A stretch of DNA of 64,000 bases, taken from NCBI GenBank assembly GCA_033002965.1, contig JAURVB010014451.1, positions 62,001 to 126,000 of the forward strand, given 5' to 3'. Position numbers and translations under genes: made by a program. Shown piece after piece: positions 12,301 through 24,589 of this stretch (position 1 is the stretch's first letter; every line of letters starts with the position of its first letter). Origin of the DNA: Piper betle (Eukaryota; Streptophyta; Magnoliopsida; Piperales; Piperaceae). Below the pieces are notes generated by a model. The model did no database searches and was not told where the DNA came from. It worked only from the letters and a program-made list of their open reading frames with translations.

Positions 12301-14058
12301 TTCGGTCTGCATAAGCAATTTGCTCCACTGCTTCATTGACAACTCCTTTAGGCTTAACCTCATCAAGGTGAAAGCCTGCATGCTTAGCATCAACCAAGGT
12401 AACAACACCATCCAACTTCACATCATTAAAGACTTTATCCTCGGCATAAAAAGTCTGAATAATTGGTGATGGATTTGCCAAGCCTGAAAAGAAAAAAGCA
12501 AGCTCAAGAAATTAAGAATAGCATGAAAAACCCTGTTTTGCAGAACTCGAATCCGTGACAAATCATAGAAAAACAGATATTTATCCTAGTTCAGAAACTC
12601 AAATTTCACCATTACATGTCGAGAAAGACTTTGGGGGAAAGTATTTAGAGATATCAAATTACCTGTTGTCTCAATAACAATGTGATCAAACTTCCCTTTC
12701 TTCCTTTCAACTAATTCTGCTATCATGCGAACTAGATCTCCTCTCACGGTGCAGCAAATACAGCCATTGTTCAACATCATTATGTCTTCGGCGCCGGCTT
12801 TTTGAGCAGCAACCAGTGAGCCATCAATATCAACTTCACCAAACTGAAATCAAATTTTCACAAAAACTATCCAGTAAGCATTATGAAGATTCCCACACAA
12901 AATAGGGCAAAAGGACTAGATAGTAGAACCATACAACAAGACTTGTTTCAGCAGAAACAAGATGCACCCCACAAGATAAGCTAAATACGTGGGTCATGCT
13001 TAGTTCTTCACTGCCACATCGTACAATATCATTTGAACAACAGGACCACAAAACATCCAAACTTTCTACCTAACATGCTGGTAGACGCGATATGAAAGAG
13101 GCGTTAATCATGCTTAAAAGTTCAGACACAAGACAAATATTTCCATCTTATCACAATACCCACCCCCCCCCAAAAAAAAAAAACTAACTAACTAACGCAT
13201 TAGGAGAACCAATTTTGGACAAATAATAAGATGGGGAAAACAATATTTTCACATACAAGTGAACTATAAGACGGCTAGATTTAAAATTATAGTTGCTAGC
13301 ACAAAATTCACCAATAAAACCAGGACGAACAATCGAGTAAGCCTTACTAACATGAAAAGCTAAAAATGACCAACATAAGACTAAGAATCATCATGCACCA
13401 GTTATTACTATCACAAGTGTAAATTCAATACACAAACTACCGAAATATCCTTAGAATCCAGTCTAAAGTACTAATGAAAAACTTGTACAACGTTTTTTTC
13501 CTCTAAATATGACAAACATAAAACTAACAATCAAGAGGCAGCTAGAGACAAAGTGCAAACAACAAGTATACCTCGTTTTCAATCACTGCAATACGCTTTC
13601 CATGGTTGGCAGTCAGAATGTAGTTGAGCAATGTAGTCTGCCAAAACAGCACACCGTAACAAAATCAACAAGCTTGATCAATTGCGCAACCAGACAACAA
13701 CGAATCGAAGCAGGCTATACAGGACCTTTCCAGAGCCAAGGAAGCCGGTAATAATAGTCGCCGGAATCCGATTATCCGGCGGAATCATCACCGACACATC
13801 CGAGGAGGAAGGCGCATCGCTCTCCGCCGCGGCCGAACCGGCTGCAAAGCACCGGACCTGCCGCCGGAGCTCCGACAAGCACCCGCTCCTCCACGGCGCC
13901 GGCTGGGCAAGCCGCAGAGCGATCGGACCGGCGCGCCGCCGGGAGGTGGATAGGGAGGAGGAGTGGCGGCGGAGGGAGAAGACGGCGGCGGACGCTGGCC
14001 TCCGGCGGGCGAGGCCGAGGAATACGGCGGCGAAGTCGGCAGTGGTGACGGCGGCCAT
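9348..14058 (-). CDS. plastid-type CobW/COG0523 GTPase (G3E family metal chaperone)
   Basis: Ten exons with consistent phase give 457 aa: 14058-13726, 13637-13572, 12843-12663, 12483-12287, 12146-12096, 11989-11898, 10741-10611, 10378-10299, 10122-10018 and 9485-9348. The N-terminus (about 80 residues, Ala/Arg/Ser-rich, few acids) looks like an organelle transit peptide. Walker A is GFLGSGKT, split exactly by intron 1 (K111/T112). The CxCC metal-binding motif lies in NNGCICCTVRGDL (C161, C163, C164), and IETTGLANP follows. A His/Asp-rich stretch (about residues 316-358) is a typical metal-binding insertion. The C-terminal CobW domain ends in FIGKNLDKDEIEKGFKSCLL. The family uses GTP hydrolysis to deliver metals such as zinc to client proteins. 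The closest plant relatives I know are plastid CobW-like proteins (PTAC17 type). No frame break is present. Confidence 0.93.
10930..11357. repeat. diverged tandem duplication inside a CobW-like intron
   Basis: About 210 bp beginning at 10930 (gcattactatctatcaaaat) recur from 11145 (gcatcactatcgatcaaaat), sharing GGATCAGTTTAGATGA, GTGAAGTACAACCAC and AGTACCAAGCTATGACTTA. The offset is 215 bp and the copies differ at many sites, so it is an old duplication. It lies within the intron between the exons at 11989-11898 and 10741-10611. Confidence 0.85.
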
Positions 14059-14111
14059 GGGAGGGTTTTGGGTTGGAGGAAGATAAAAATGGTGAGAAGA
14101 TAAACGCCCAA

Positions 14112-15065
14112 GTGGATATTTATGGATCAGTGAATTTACGGAAATGCCCTCTAATTGAAAATTTTTAACAAACTAATAAAATATACGAATATTAATTCAA
14201 ACAAGTACTAATATAAATTAATTTGAGAGAAAAATTAATATTAATTTTTGGTTAATATATTCGAGTTTTAACTCAAATGAACACCGATAAAAATTAATTT
14301 GTATAAAAAATTAATATCAGCTCAAGTTTATGATATATTTTTTTATGTTAGCTCAAACGAATATTTGGAATTCAATTTGTGGGGAAAAAAGTTTCCACTT
14401 AACTGGTTCATGCTCAAATGAATATTGATAGATGCATTATATGGATGTATTATATGTATTATATGGATGATGTGGCCTTCAACTTCTATTCATACTTTGC
14501 AGTAAACAATTTATTTTAAAAAATAATATAATGTACAAAATAAAAGCAGATAATAGCTGGCTTATAGGCTGCCAGTTAATAGGTTATTTTATTTAAAAAA
14601 GGGTAAATCATTTCAATTTATTGATTTTTTTACTGGAAAATATTATATTTCACACTTTTATTGATGCATTTTTCATATTTTCATAAGGATGTATAGTGTA
14701 ACTATGGAAAAAAATATATATATATACATAGATAACAAAGGAACAATTGGTAAAAGGAATTGATGGGTAATATTTTTCTTTAAAAGGTCAAAGAAATTGG
14801 TCCCTTTTATATCAAAGGATTACATTCATAATCCCAAGTTAAAGTGCAGGGAAGAAACATTACAGAATTTGGTTAGAGAGGCTGTTCAAAACAAAAAAAA
14901 AGTACCATTTATTGGAAAAATACATTTTAGTCTTTCTTCTTTTCTTTTTTCATATTTATAGCACAGTATCTAAACAGGCCACTCAAGAATGAAGTTTATT
15001 TTCTCAGTCATACGAATATGAAGTCCTAAAAAACTGAAGTGTTTAACTGGGAAATGAAAATGGTT
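14112..15065. other. intergenic spacer between CobW-like and CRCK genes
   Basis: AT-rich sequence separates two genes on the same strand: the 3' end of the kinase lies on the right and the 5' end of the CobW-like gene on the left. It should hold the CobW-like promoter; a weak CATAAATAT lies at 14116-14124 on the minus strand. No gene, RNA or clear repeat is seen. Confidence 0.5.
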
Positions 15066-18000
15066 TCATTTCCTAAGGCTTCTTACACGGTCATTTCTGA
15101 TTCCCCAGAGCTGCTCTCCAACTTCTTTCATGGTGGGCCGGTCGGAACGCGTGGGTGCTGCACACTGAAATGCTAAACTTAACATCTTAGATGCCACACC
15201 TTCCTCGATCTCTTCGCCCAACAAAGGATCTACAATTTGTGTCAGGTTCCCTTCATTATAATTCTTGAATGCCTGCAATAAGGTTCCCAATTTCATTTGC
15301 ATAAAAATTAGCAGAAGTAAAGATCGTAAGATTCTACAGAAACAAAATTTCAGGATCCATCTTATATTTCTGTCAACTTTCTTTTGCTACACTTCTTGAG
15401 TGGCACCATTAGGAATCATAACAAAGATTATAGGATTAGAACAAAGTGAACACTTGAAGACATATTCCAGATACTTAAGCTACTTTATGAATTGGCCTAG
15501 TTGGTTTCTATGGGGTGAAAACGACTGCATGTTATCTATGGTTCCTTCAAATTCACCTTGGGAGCTTCACGTTGGCTCTGTTTGTTCAAGTTGTTTGAAC
15601 TTTCTGTATTTTGTTTCATAAACATATTTAAAAACTCACCCATCTGACCGTAATTCTTTCTTCAGCACTTCGATTGAACTCTACAGGCCGTCTACCAGAC
15701 AGAATTTCAATGAGAAGAATGCCAAAAGAATAGACATCACTCTTGGGTGTCAGCTGATATGTCTTCATATATTCAGGGTCCAAATACCCAGCAGTTCCTT
15801 TCACTTTTGTTGATATATGAGTTTGATCTATTTCCATTGAGCCTAGTCTGGCAAATCCAAAATCTGCCACTTTGGCTCTCATACTCTCTGTCAGGAGAAT
15901 ATTTGATGATTTCACATCCCGATGGATGATTGGCTTTTCTGTAATGCAAACAAGTGCAGAAAATAATGAGTTACCGTTGTGACAAAAGAAGAGAAAATTC
16001 AAATGAGGAAGTAAAGAAAATTAAGAAAATTGCCTAATAAAATCATGCCAACTCAATACATTCATGCTGAAGGTTGGAACTATCATGACAAGGTGAAAAA
16101 AAAATTGAATGAAAAGGTTTTATATAAAAAGAACTCATTCTATAATTACATTTTTACCATGTTTATTAAGATAGGGAGGATGGCTGTTCCCATTTAAAGC
16201 ATGATATGATTGATTAGTTATTTGGTACTAAAAGAGAAATTCATCCCAGGCACCAATAACAAATAGGTAATTTGTAGAAAATCATATCCTCTGCCATGAA
16301 TTGAAATTATTTTTTAGAAGGTGGGGCTTGCAGTGCTTCCTTACCAACATACTGTCCGGTTACGTAGTCAGCCATTGTGCTTATAATCAAGTATGGGAAG
16401 ACCAACAGACTGACTGGTTACATAGTCAACCGTATTGTCAGGCATAATAAACAAGATTCTCAAGCCCTAACTTTCTTTCCACAAAAATCATGAAAAAGCC
16501 CTTAAACATATAAAAATCTGGCTTTGAAAATGAACAAATTCAAATAAAGAAGAAAGCAATGCTCAGTGCTCACCTGTATATAGATGAAGGTAAGTCAAGC
16601 CATGTGCCACATCAATTGCTATTTCTAAGCGCTGATTGAAGTCCAAAATCTTTTCACGCTGACCTGTTAAATTGAATGAGCAAATTATTCGGATTTGTTT
16701 TCTACTTATCACAAATCGATTTATCTGGTATTTGTGGCTCACCATCAAGATGTTCTCTAAGAGTTCCATTAGAAACATACTCAGTAATGATTATTCGATC
16801 ATTTCCTTTGTCAACATATCCAAGTAGCTTCACCAAATTCCTATGTTCAATCTTAGCCAATAACTCAACCTCACTGCTAAACTCGGTTTGTAATGCATCA
16901 AAGTGTTCCTGTCCCAGATACAAGCAACAGTTTTATGTAGATCAAACAGTCACACGACAAAAAGAAAAGATTTAGCCAGTGAATGCTATACAAAATATTG
17001 TGTTTAACATCCGTCTACTAATTACCTTCTTTGCTCGTTTTATGGCAACAATCTGACCGTCCTGTAATTGAGCCTTGTAAACTGTACCAAAACCTCCTTC
17101 ACCTAATTTGAGTACGGGTGAAAAGTTCCGTGTGGCTTTGTTTACCTGGCTCATGTTGAGATGAATTGACCCAACTCTAGTCATTTGTGGTGACATTGAA
17201 AACCTAGATGGGCTAGGAGGTACTCGAAGAGGACTTGCTGGAATTCTTTCAGACGTAGAATGTATTCCAAAAGATGGCGTTGAGGTTGAATCCCCTGCAA
17301 TATAATACGGCGGGTTTATTTACACCATACGAAATTCCAAAACAGTAATTTGGCTATTTTTATTTCCATGTTGAATAGGACACTGTTTGTAACGACTATG
17401 AAAAGGCTGAGAACTTAGATATGAACAACATGATCACCCAATTTTTACTCACAAGTAAACTTAAAAAGATACAAGTCAAATCAAGGTACAATATACTATA
17501 TGAGAATGCAAGGCCGTCATAGGAGGTCAATCTAGAGAAATGATAGATAACCATGTGGACCATTTCTTTTTTTTCCAAGAATAGATAAATCATTTATTCA
17601 TAATTTGCAAAAGTCCAAGCTTCAATGCCACAGGCCCACAACTTAGATAAATCAGCTCACCATTAGTTTTAAGGGCATCTAGAATTCTAAATGTGACCAT
17701 TATTGCTAGAAGAATGAGGAAATTAAATCCCGCAATATGCTGTTCAGGTTCTTAAATCTTAATATCATGCCACAGGCCCACAGCATATATTATAACTCTC
17801 ATGGCAGTATCAAGTTATCAACTGTGCATTATGACTGCTTCTTTAATCTTTATGTGAATGAAATACATATTTTTTGGATGTTTAGGTTGCCCATTTTTGT
17901 AAATGGATAGGCTAATCAGAAGACTTACTTGATATAACTAATCATTCAAAGATATTTTAACAGCAGAATTGAACAGCAAACAATATTGAATTTGAAATAA

Positions 18001-18912
18001 GGGGGAGGATCAATCAGAATATATTAGTGCATTTTTAAAAATAAAAAGTTCTTTCCATAAATAAAAAAGCATTGACATACTTGAACTTGGATCCTTGGCA
18101 AGAATGTCAGCGCTGCCCTTTCTTCTTGCTTGAAAACATGGACAAAGTAAAGCACAACAAATAACAAAAGCTACAGGCATTGCCATAGCCACTTTCTTCG
18201 GTTCAAAAAATGAGAACCGGTTGTTTTCTCTCCTCCCATTGCCATTGTCCACATCAGCCGCTGGTTGCTGCTGCAATAGCTTTCTTCCAACTTCCCTTCT
18301 CACCGAAGCTGCATGAATGGTAACATAGCAAGTAGGAAAAGTTTAGACAATCCAAATCAGTAATAAAAAGCAGCATAACTGAACAAGATATCCAACTTCA
18401 GCATCATAGGTGAATTATTGATCTCATTAGTAACTTTGTTTAATTGGTATGATAACACCCTAATCCAGTCAACTTTCAGATAAGCGTCTCAGTTATGTCC
18501 TATTTCCAACATGATTATGCTCAAACGCGAAATGGACTATCCAAAGACGAAATTCATATGAACGACCTTTTAAACATCTTCAAACCACTCCATCAATCTG
18601 GAGTAAAAATAATAGCACACTGAGACGACTCCACGCAAGGAACAAACACAAAGCTAGAGGGCTTCAATTGGCAACATAAAAGGCAGCTCAACAAAACACA
18701 CCATCTTTACCCGTTGGAACCTCCAAACTGCCGCCTTGCTCTCCAACAGCATCGAATTCATCGAGCCCAGAAGCAGAGAACCCTGCACCGTCGCCCAAAG
18801 ACTCAATCTTTCGACTTGAGGAACCATCCTCCACAGCCGGCCCCGCCGCAACACCGGCCAAACGGGCGGTCACTATCAGAACCTCCAAAAGCAGCAGCAG
18901 CAGCAACGCCAT
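15066..18912 (-). CDS. calmodulin-binding receptor-like kinase, CRCK type
   Basis: Seven exons in phase give 486 aa: 18912-18711, 18308-18081, 17294-17026, 16908-16743, 16663-16574, 15938-15640 and 15272-15066. The first 20 or so residues ([20 protein letters not shown]) form a signal peptide. A hydrophobic segment at about 107-126 is a transmembrane helix. A Ser/Pro-rich linker ([17 protein letters not shown]) precedes the kinase domain. The kinase shows [12 protein letters not shown], the catalytic Lys in [38 protein letters not shown] and [13 protein letters not shown], so it should be active as a Ser/Thr kinase. The layout (signal peptide, short extracellular part, one helix, kinase) matches Arabidopsis CRCK3, a substrate of the MEKK1-MPK4 module that the NLR SUMM2 monitors. 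The CRCK1/2/3 paralogue is not settled. Confidence 0.9.
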
Positions 18913-19272
18913 GGCAACAGACTCAGCAACATCCGCGGATGGTATACCTTGTGGTGGGCATTGACTGGGTGCAAAATGTGAACGCCATGGTTGATTGGTT
19001 GGGAGTTGGGGGGAAGAAGGAGGGTGGAAGGTTGGGGGAGATGACGTGAGACGGACCGAGCTGGGTGTAGGTCACCAGCTGCAGACAGGGCATACTACAA
19101 CTACAAGTTGTGATTGAAGCAGCAGCAGCGCCATGGCAACAGACTCAGCAACATCCGCGGATGATACACCTTGTGGGCATTGACTGGGTGCAACCAGTGA
19201 ACGACATGGTTGCTCGGTTAGGAGTTGGGGGGGAAGAAGGAGGGTGGAAGGTCGGGGGAGATGACGTGAGAC
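18889..19272 (-). repeat. duplicated kinase start region and upstream flank
   Basis: Sequence around the kinase start (about 18889-19052) recurs at about 19110-19272, offset 220-222 bp. Both copies have GCAGCAGC then CCATGGCAACAGACTCAGCA, and both end in GGGGGAGATGACGTGAGAC. The outer copy lies upstream of the gene and carries its own ATG in the same leader context. It diverges after the first few codons. Confidence 0.9.
19072..19134 (-). other. possible upstream ORF made by the duplication
   Basis: The outer copy of the duplicated kinase start gives ATG at 19134 and an open frame of 20 codons (it begins MALLLLQSQLVVV and ends CSW, stop at 19072-19074). The first five codons equal those of the kinase signal peptide. 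If transcription starts outside the duplicate, this would be an upstream ORF about 160 bases ahead of the true start at 18912 and could lower kinase translation. Transcript start is unknown. Confidence 0.35.
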
Positions 19273-19279
19273 GTGGGAG

Positions 19280-19870
19280 CAGTGAAAGACAAAGGCTTTG
19301 ACTACTGTGAACTCGTGTTTGGAAGATGATAATTAATATTTCATTTTCCAGTTAAATTTAGCTTGTTAGCACCCAAAATAATTGAAAATAATTATTAACA
19401 AACCATAAAAATTGAAATATAATTGCACTGTTTAGCAGAAAATCTAGAAAACCATAAAGAAAAATGTCTGTCTTAAGCTAGAACATATATGGACAAATCT
19501 ATCTGCAACAAAGAGGAGATTGTTCTCAACATTTTATTTCATCTCCATAAAAGGCATTGATCGGGCTATAGTAGTACTAGCCTAACAAAAAGTTCCCCAG
19601 GCTGTTTGTGTTTCTTGAAGAAATTAACAGCATGGCTGAAAGAGCCCCCACTCTTGAGAAGTGGATGCCGTTGTTGGCCCGGAGCCTGAACGCAGAACAA
19701 AACAGTAAGTTCTTGGAGCCAAAATCAACAAGAGATTATCACCCAAACATCGCCATCTTGAAACTTCTAACTAGATAAACAACGTCATTGCCAGCTCCTT
19801 GACGACATTGTGGGATGTTTCACTGCAGAGCAAAGAGAAAAATCTTCTTCTGGTGTCCATTTCGTTGGCA
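19280..19870. other. intergenic spacer upstream of the kinase
   Basis: No gene is recognised. A patch near 19630-19700 is less AT-rich and gives short protein-like frames (AERAPTLEKWMPLLARSLN on the plus strand), but it has no start, domain or splice context I can support. Confidence 0.3.
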
Positions 19871-19874
19871 TGAA

Positions 19875-20205
19875 GTAGCGTAAATAAAAAAATAATTTTA
19901 TAAAAAATAAAAATACGTTAAATTAAAATAATATAAAATTTTAAAAAATTTTATTACATGTTTCAATAATAAAAAAAATAACATGAAAATAAAACATTTC
20001 TTTTCTGCACGTGTTTCCCCAAAAAATTTTAATTTCTTTTAATTTTTACCAAAAAAAATACTTTTAAAATTGTAGCTAAAATTTGCTTTGACTAAAAATA
20101 AATTTTCATTTAACTAAATTTCTGGACAAGCAAATAAAAACAAATTTTTTATCCCTAAATTTTATATTTTTTTTGCGTGATTTTAAGACAATGAAATAAA
20201 ATTCC
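19875..20205 (+). repeat. AT-rich dispersed repeat, member 1
   Basis: This stretch shares order and many words with 24590-24918: GCGTAA(T)AAATA near the left end, an A/T-rich core, CACGTGT, CTTTGACT/CTTGGACTGAAAATAAA, ATTTCATTT, TTTTTATC(C)CTAAATTTTA and GTGATTTTAAGACAAT/ATGATTTCGGGACAAT at the right. There is no coding capacity. Two same-orientation copies suggest a non-autonomous transposon (MITE) family. Confidence 0.65.
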
Positions 20206-20231
20206 TAAACTAATATATATATATATATATA

Positions 20232-20932
20232 GGGTTGGGTAACCTGGGGGCGACCCCGGAAAATTTTCCTGGGTCGCCCCAAATCTGGACCGTCCGATCA
20301 TAAGGACGGTCCAGATTTCTTATTCTTAAAACCCTAACCCCTCCCCTCCTCCCATGCGCCGCCGTTGTCGCTGCCGCCGCGCGACCCCGCCCTCGCCGCC
20401 ACCGTCGCTCGCCGCTGTTCGCGGGTGTGGGTTGTTGCCGCGTTGCCGTGCGACCCCGCCACTGCCGGGGTTGTCCCCGCGTTGCCGCGCGACCTCGCCT
20501 GCCAGCGCCGCCCTTGCTCCTCGGCCGACGCGGACGGGTGCGGTGACGGCGGCGATGCCATGGACGTGGGTGCGGCGAAGGGTGGCACTGCCGCTGCCGA
20601 GGGTGGCGAGGGCAGCTGCAGCGGCGCAGCGAGGGCAGCTGCGGCGGCGAGGCAATAGCGCTGGCAGGCGAGGTCGCGAGCGGGCGTGGCGATGCGGATA
20701 GGTGACCCGGGCTGGGGTGTGGGTGCGGCGACGGCGGCGGCGTGGTGGACATGGGCCCGGCGAAAGGTGGCGGCGCCGCGACCGAGGGTGGCAAGGGTGG
20801 CGGCGGCAGTTGGAGGGTGGAGGGTTAGGATTAGGGTTTTTTTAAATAGATCTGAGCCGTCAGATTAGATCTGACGGCCCAGATTAGGGTGACCGCAAGA
20901 AATTATTCCTGTGGTCGCCCAGGCTAGCAAAC

Positions 20933-20933
<1 letters not shown>
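20232..20933. mobile_element. GC-rich non-autonomous element set in a TA microsatellite
   Basis: The element is bounded on both sides by AT repeats (to 20230 and from about 20934). Its ends are imperfect inverted repeats: GGGTTGGGTAACCTGGG on the left against GGGTTTGCTAGCCTGGG (reverse complement of the right end), each followed by GCGACC. Just inside each end is a further palindrome, ATCTGGACCGTCC...GGACGGTCCAGAT at 20283-20317 and a related one built on GCCGTCAGAT at about 20850-20884. The interior (20335-20830) is extremely GC-rich low-complexity sequence. Its frames are Arg/Ala/Pro-rich with no recognisable domain, so I do not call a gene. Insertion inside (TA)n recalls Micron-type plant elements; that class assignment is tentative. 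Confidence 0.7.
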
Positions 20934-20973
<40 letters not shown>

Positions 20974-23000
20974 CAAATATAGGTAAATTTTTATATACTC
21001 TTCTTTACGTCAATCCTACTTCCACCAAAATTAAGACCAACAGATACACAAGTTTAATATTTTATTATTATTATAACCTCGTTAACATTATCATTTTCAC
21101 ACAAATCTAGATAAATAATGTTTATCTTTTTCTTTTTCCAAAGCAAAAAATGTTCATCTTTAGGTTCAAAGCATCTTATAGATGACACTCAAGTTCTTAT
21201 TTGAGTGGAGCTCTAGCTTAATTTGTTGTTTACCTATACCTCACCAATTACCCCCAAAATCTTATTTTAAGAACTAAGATATTTGGAGTATTGGGTAATC
21301 ATAAATTATTTTCTAGATTCCTGATTAATATCTGAAATTATAATAAAACCACATCTTTTTGTTATTTTAGTTATATTTTATGAGAAGAATAATGTATAAA
21401 TATCGAATATACAATTTCCATACAAAATAAGCAACTTAAATTGGAGACAGAACAAACAAAAGTTCTCTTTATGTAGTTGCTATCAGCTTCTTGACAGAAA
21501 TCAAGATCAATTCAAGGTTAAATCAATCAACAACTATTAAATCGGGTGCCCAAATTAGGAGAAAAATCGAAATTAGGGTTCATCTGCCATCAGAGGTGTT
21601 GGTAACCTAGTACTTCCTGTTAAATTAGGCTAATATATAATTTCAATCAGTAATTTTCACACTCTTTCCTTTTTATTTTCAAAAAAATGTGGAAAAAAAC
21701 TATTTTTCATCGTAAAAAAATTTCTTCACAAATTAATCTTTCCATAAAAAATAATAAAAAATAAAAAATGCAAATAACTATGAATAAATTTCTTTCTTTC
21801 AAAAGAAAAGATAACTGAAAAATTAATTTCTTTCTCTATGTCCTTTTTTTCTTCTCGCACCCATATTCTTTCATTTATACCCCAAAGCAAAAAAAATCTT
21901 ACAACATTTTGCAATACAAAAAGGACTGTCATAGATCTTCTCTTCCATTTTTCACCAGGAAATAAGAACCTACAACAAATATCTGCGCAAAAATGAAACT
22001 CACAAGTCGCACCACCTTCGAAACGACCATTATGAGAATGTTTCTGAACTGCTTCTTAACTGTTGTCATATCAAGATGATGCTCATAATAACCTATCCTG
22101 CTTGTTTTTTATGAAGATCACCTGCAAAAACAAAATACTTCGGAAAAAAAATCACCTATAACATATTCTCCCTTGAACTTCACTTGGTACACATGTCAAA
22201 GTCCAAACGACACTGTTTTATCCAAACCATTTTCTAGGCCAGGAAAGTTCTCCTAAGAGGTCACTCCGCAGGTTACTCTCCTATCTTGTTCATCAGCTTA
22301 TAATTCATTAAAAAACCTACTCGAGTTTCATGCTATTTTTCACAAGCACAGCCAGTCCAGTATTTATACAGTATGCACTATAATCTATGTCGTCTTCACA
22401 TCACAATTATTTGCAAAGAATACCAACTCTCAACAGTTTGTAAAAAGCTTTTGCAATTTGTAGCTATCTTTTTCAACAACCGATACACATACAAAAAATA
22501 AAAAAGAGGGAGAGAGGGAGAGGACTTCAATGCTCTTCAAAGATATGAAGCAAAACTTAAAAGAAACATAAATCATGCTAATAATCGACATGGCAGAGAT
22601 AATACTATATAGAGAAATCGTGCATTTGATGAAGCTGCACCAGATAAGCTAATATTAATAGGAGAAATGAATAATTGGAGGCCAAAACATAACTCTTTAC
22701 GTGAATCCGAAAAAAAGTATGAAGATCAGATTCACATACAACGTCTAGTAGAACCTTGCTGTTAATATACAGACGACAATTCTTTAGATAGCCCCATGAA
22801 AGATAAAAATCAAATTCTTACATAACTTCTATCAAAAGCTTCAAAATGAATAAACACATATCATCAATACAAAGATGCTCAATGTCTTCCAAGATTTGCC
22901 TGTGATTATAATCCCTTCCTCGTCCCACAACAAACAACATTATAAAGAAAGAAAGCTTTCACAGTGAAGAAGAACCAGAAAAAAAAAGAACTTTTGTGTT
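20934..23000. other. AT-rich spacer downstream of SUFE1
   Basis: A TA microsatellite (about 20934-20968) is followed by AT-rich sequence. The last few hundred bases before 23001 probably include the 3' untranslated region of SUFE1 on the minus strand. No other gene or RNA is recognised. Confidence 0.45.
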
Positions 23001-24052
23001 CTACCTCATACTAGCTTCCTCCGGTGTCTTTGCAACAATGGAGAGAGCATGCAATCCACTCTGCAACTCATCCTGCAGAAGATCATAAACCAACCGGTGC
23101 CGCTTCACCAAGCTCTTCCCTACGAACTCCTCCGACACAACCATCACCTTAAAGTGGGTCTCGCCGTCGTCGCTGCCTCTCACCGCCGCATGCCCGGCAT
23201 GCTGGTAGGAGATGTCCTCCACGTCCAGCTCCACTGGGGAGAGCTCACTGTTCAACCTCTCCCAAATTCTCTCCTGCCTACCACCCAGCCCACCACCTCC
23301 CACTTCCACTTCCATGTCCAAAGCTTCATCTCTTCGATAGTCAAAGTTCGAATTCGCTGCCAATTGATCAGAATTCGAATCGACCTCCTCCAAACCAGCT
23401 TTTGAATCGTAGGCGTAGAGTTGGAGCGCCTTCCCCTGCATCAACCGAAGCATATTGAGGAACCCGTTGTTCCTCGACGGGGTCAGGCTCTGCCGCAGCC
23501 CCAGCAGTTGGACGAACTCCGGCGAGACGCCGGCGATGTCGAGCGGGGGAGACCGGAAAGCCCCTGCACGAGGAGCGCCGCAAGGCCCTTGGTGAGGGCG
23601 GAGTCGGAGTCGGCCCCGAACCGCACCGCCCCGTCGACGTCGAGATAGGCGTGAACCCAGACCTGGGAAACGCAGCCCTGGACCTTGTTCGCCTGCGTCT
23701 TGAACTCCGGCTGGAGCGGCTGCAGCTTCTTGCCGTAGAACAGCAGCTGCTCGTACTTGGCGCGGGGGTCCTCCACGGACTGGAAGAGCTCGACGATGCG
23801 CCGGAGGGGCTCGGGGAGGGGGCGGTCCACCCCCGGGGAGGGGATGGGAGGCGGCGGGGTGGAGGAGGAGGTGACTCTCTCGAAGGCGATGGTGGAGATG
23901 GGGTTGGTGGAGGTGAAGAGGGGGAGGGGGAAGCGGCGGCGGTGGAAAGGTTGGATTTTCCCCGCGCCGGCGAGGCGGCGGAAAGATTGGGTTTTCCCGG
24001 CGCCGGCGTCCATTTGGAGGGGGAGGAGGCGGAGAGTGGTGGTGGTGGACAT
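23001..24052 (-). CDS. SUFE1: chloroplast SufE-BolA fusion (SUFE1), one frame break
   Basis: This single-exon gene would give about 350 aa, close to plant SUFE1. A transit peptide (first 60-70 residues) precedes the SufE domain: LLFYGKKLQPLQPEFKTQ, then NKVQGCVSQVWV with the sulfur-accepting Cys, then GLAALLVQGLSG. After a linker comes the C-terminal BolA domain (DVEDISYQHAGHAA, FKVMVVSEEFVGKSLVKRHR, LHALSIVAKTPEE). SufE takes persulfide from the cysteine desulfurase NifS/NFS and stimulates it for Fe-S assembly; the BolA part binds monothiol glutaredoxins. The frame breaks in the C-run read from G 23545-23549: five bases where six restore GLPPLDIAGVSPEF. ATG 24052 is the first in frame. The first exon half is very GC-rich. 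Probably functional with a sequence error, else a recent pseudogene. Confidence 0.92.
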
Positions 24053-24589
24053 GGGAGCCGTCGCCGGAGAACGTGGTGGCGGCGTCGATGATGGCCGGGG
24101 GAGAAGGACCTTTTGCTTATAATAATCTAGTAATTATTGTTTGTATTAGTGTTAATCAAAATAACACTAAACCTGGTTAATTACCACCACCATGTAATTC
24201 TCATTAATTTTTTTTTAAAAAAAAGCTGTATGATTAAAATTTTAAAATAATATATATTTCGAAAAAATATTTTTTCAGCTGCAGAGAATAGTTTTATGTC
24301 GTGAGTAAAAGGGCAAAGTGTGCAATATGATTATTATTGAGGTAAATTTGTCATAATAAATGTTTTAATCCTAAATAAAAAATGTGCAATTAAAATTATT
24401 TTCTTATAATTTTTATTAAGCCGCCCACCTACACTCCTAATTGATTTAATATTTCATTGGTAAGCGATTTAGCAGCTTGATTAGATACTTTATTGATTTA
24501 ATAATTTAATTAAAGAAAATATGATTGTTTTTATGTTTAATTTATATAATAAAAATTACTAACTACTCGAATTTGAAAAAATTTGGATC

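Noticed and set aside
13682..14086. A 134-codon plus-strand frame over CobW-like exon 1
   Set aside because: It is antisense to the GC-rich transit-peptide exon, which has the Walker A motif in the other direction.
14116..14124. CATAAATAT as TATA box of the CobW-like gene
   Set aside because: Position 58 bp before the ATG is too close for a confident call, and AT-rich flanks make the motif common by chance.
20210..20794. A 194-codon minus-strand open frame as a real gene
   Set aside because: It is a low-complexity GC-rich frame inside a transposon-like block. All frames there are open, none has a domain, and the frame runs into the flanking TA repeat.
23049..24122. Long plus-strand frames across SUFE1
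   Set aside because: They are antisense shadows of a GC-rich coding exon; the minus strand carries the recognisable SufE and BolA domains.
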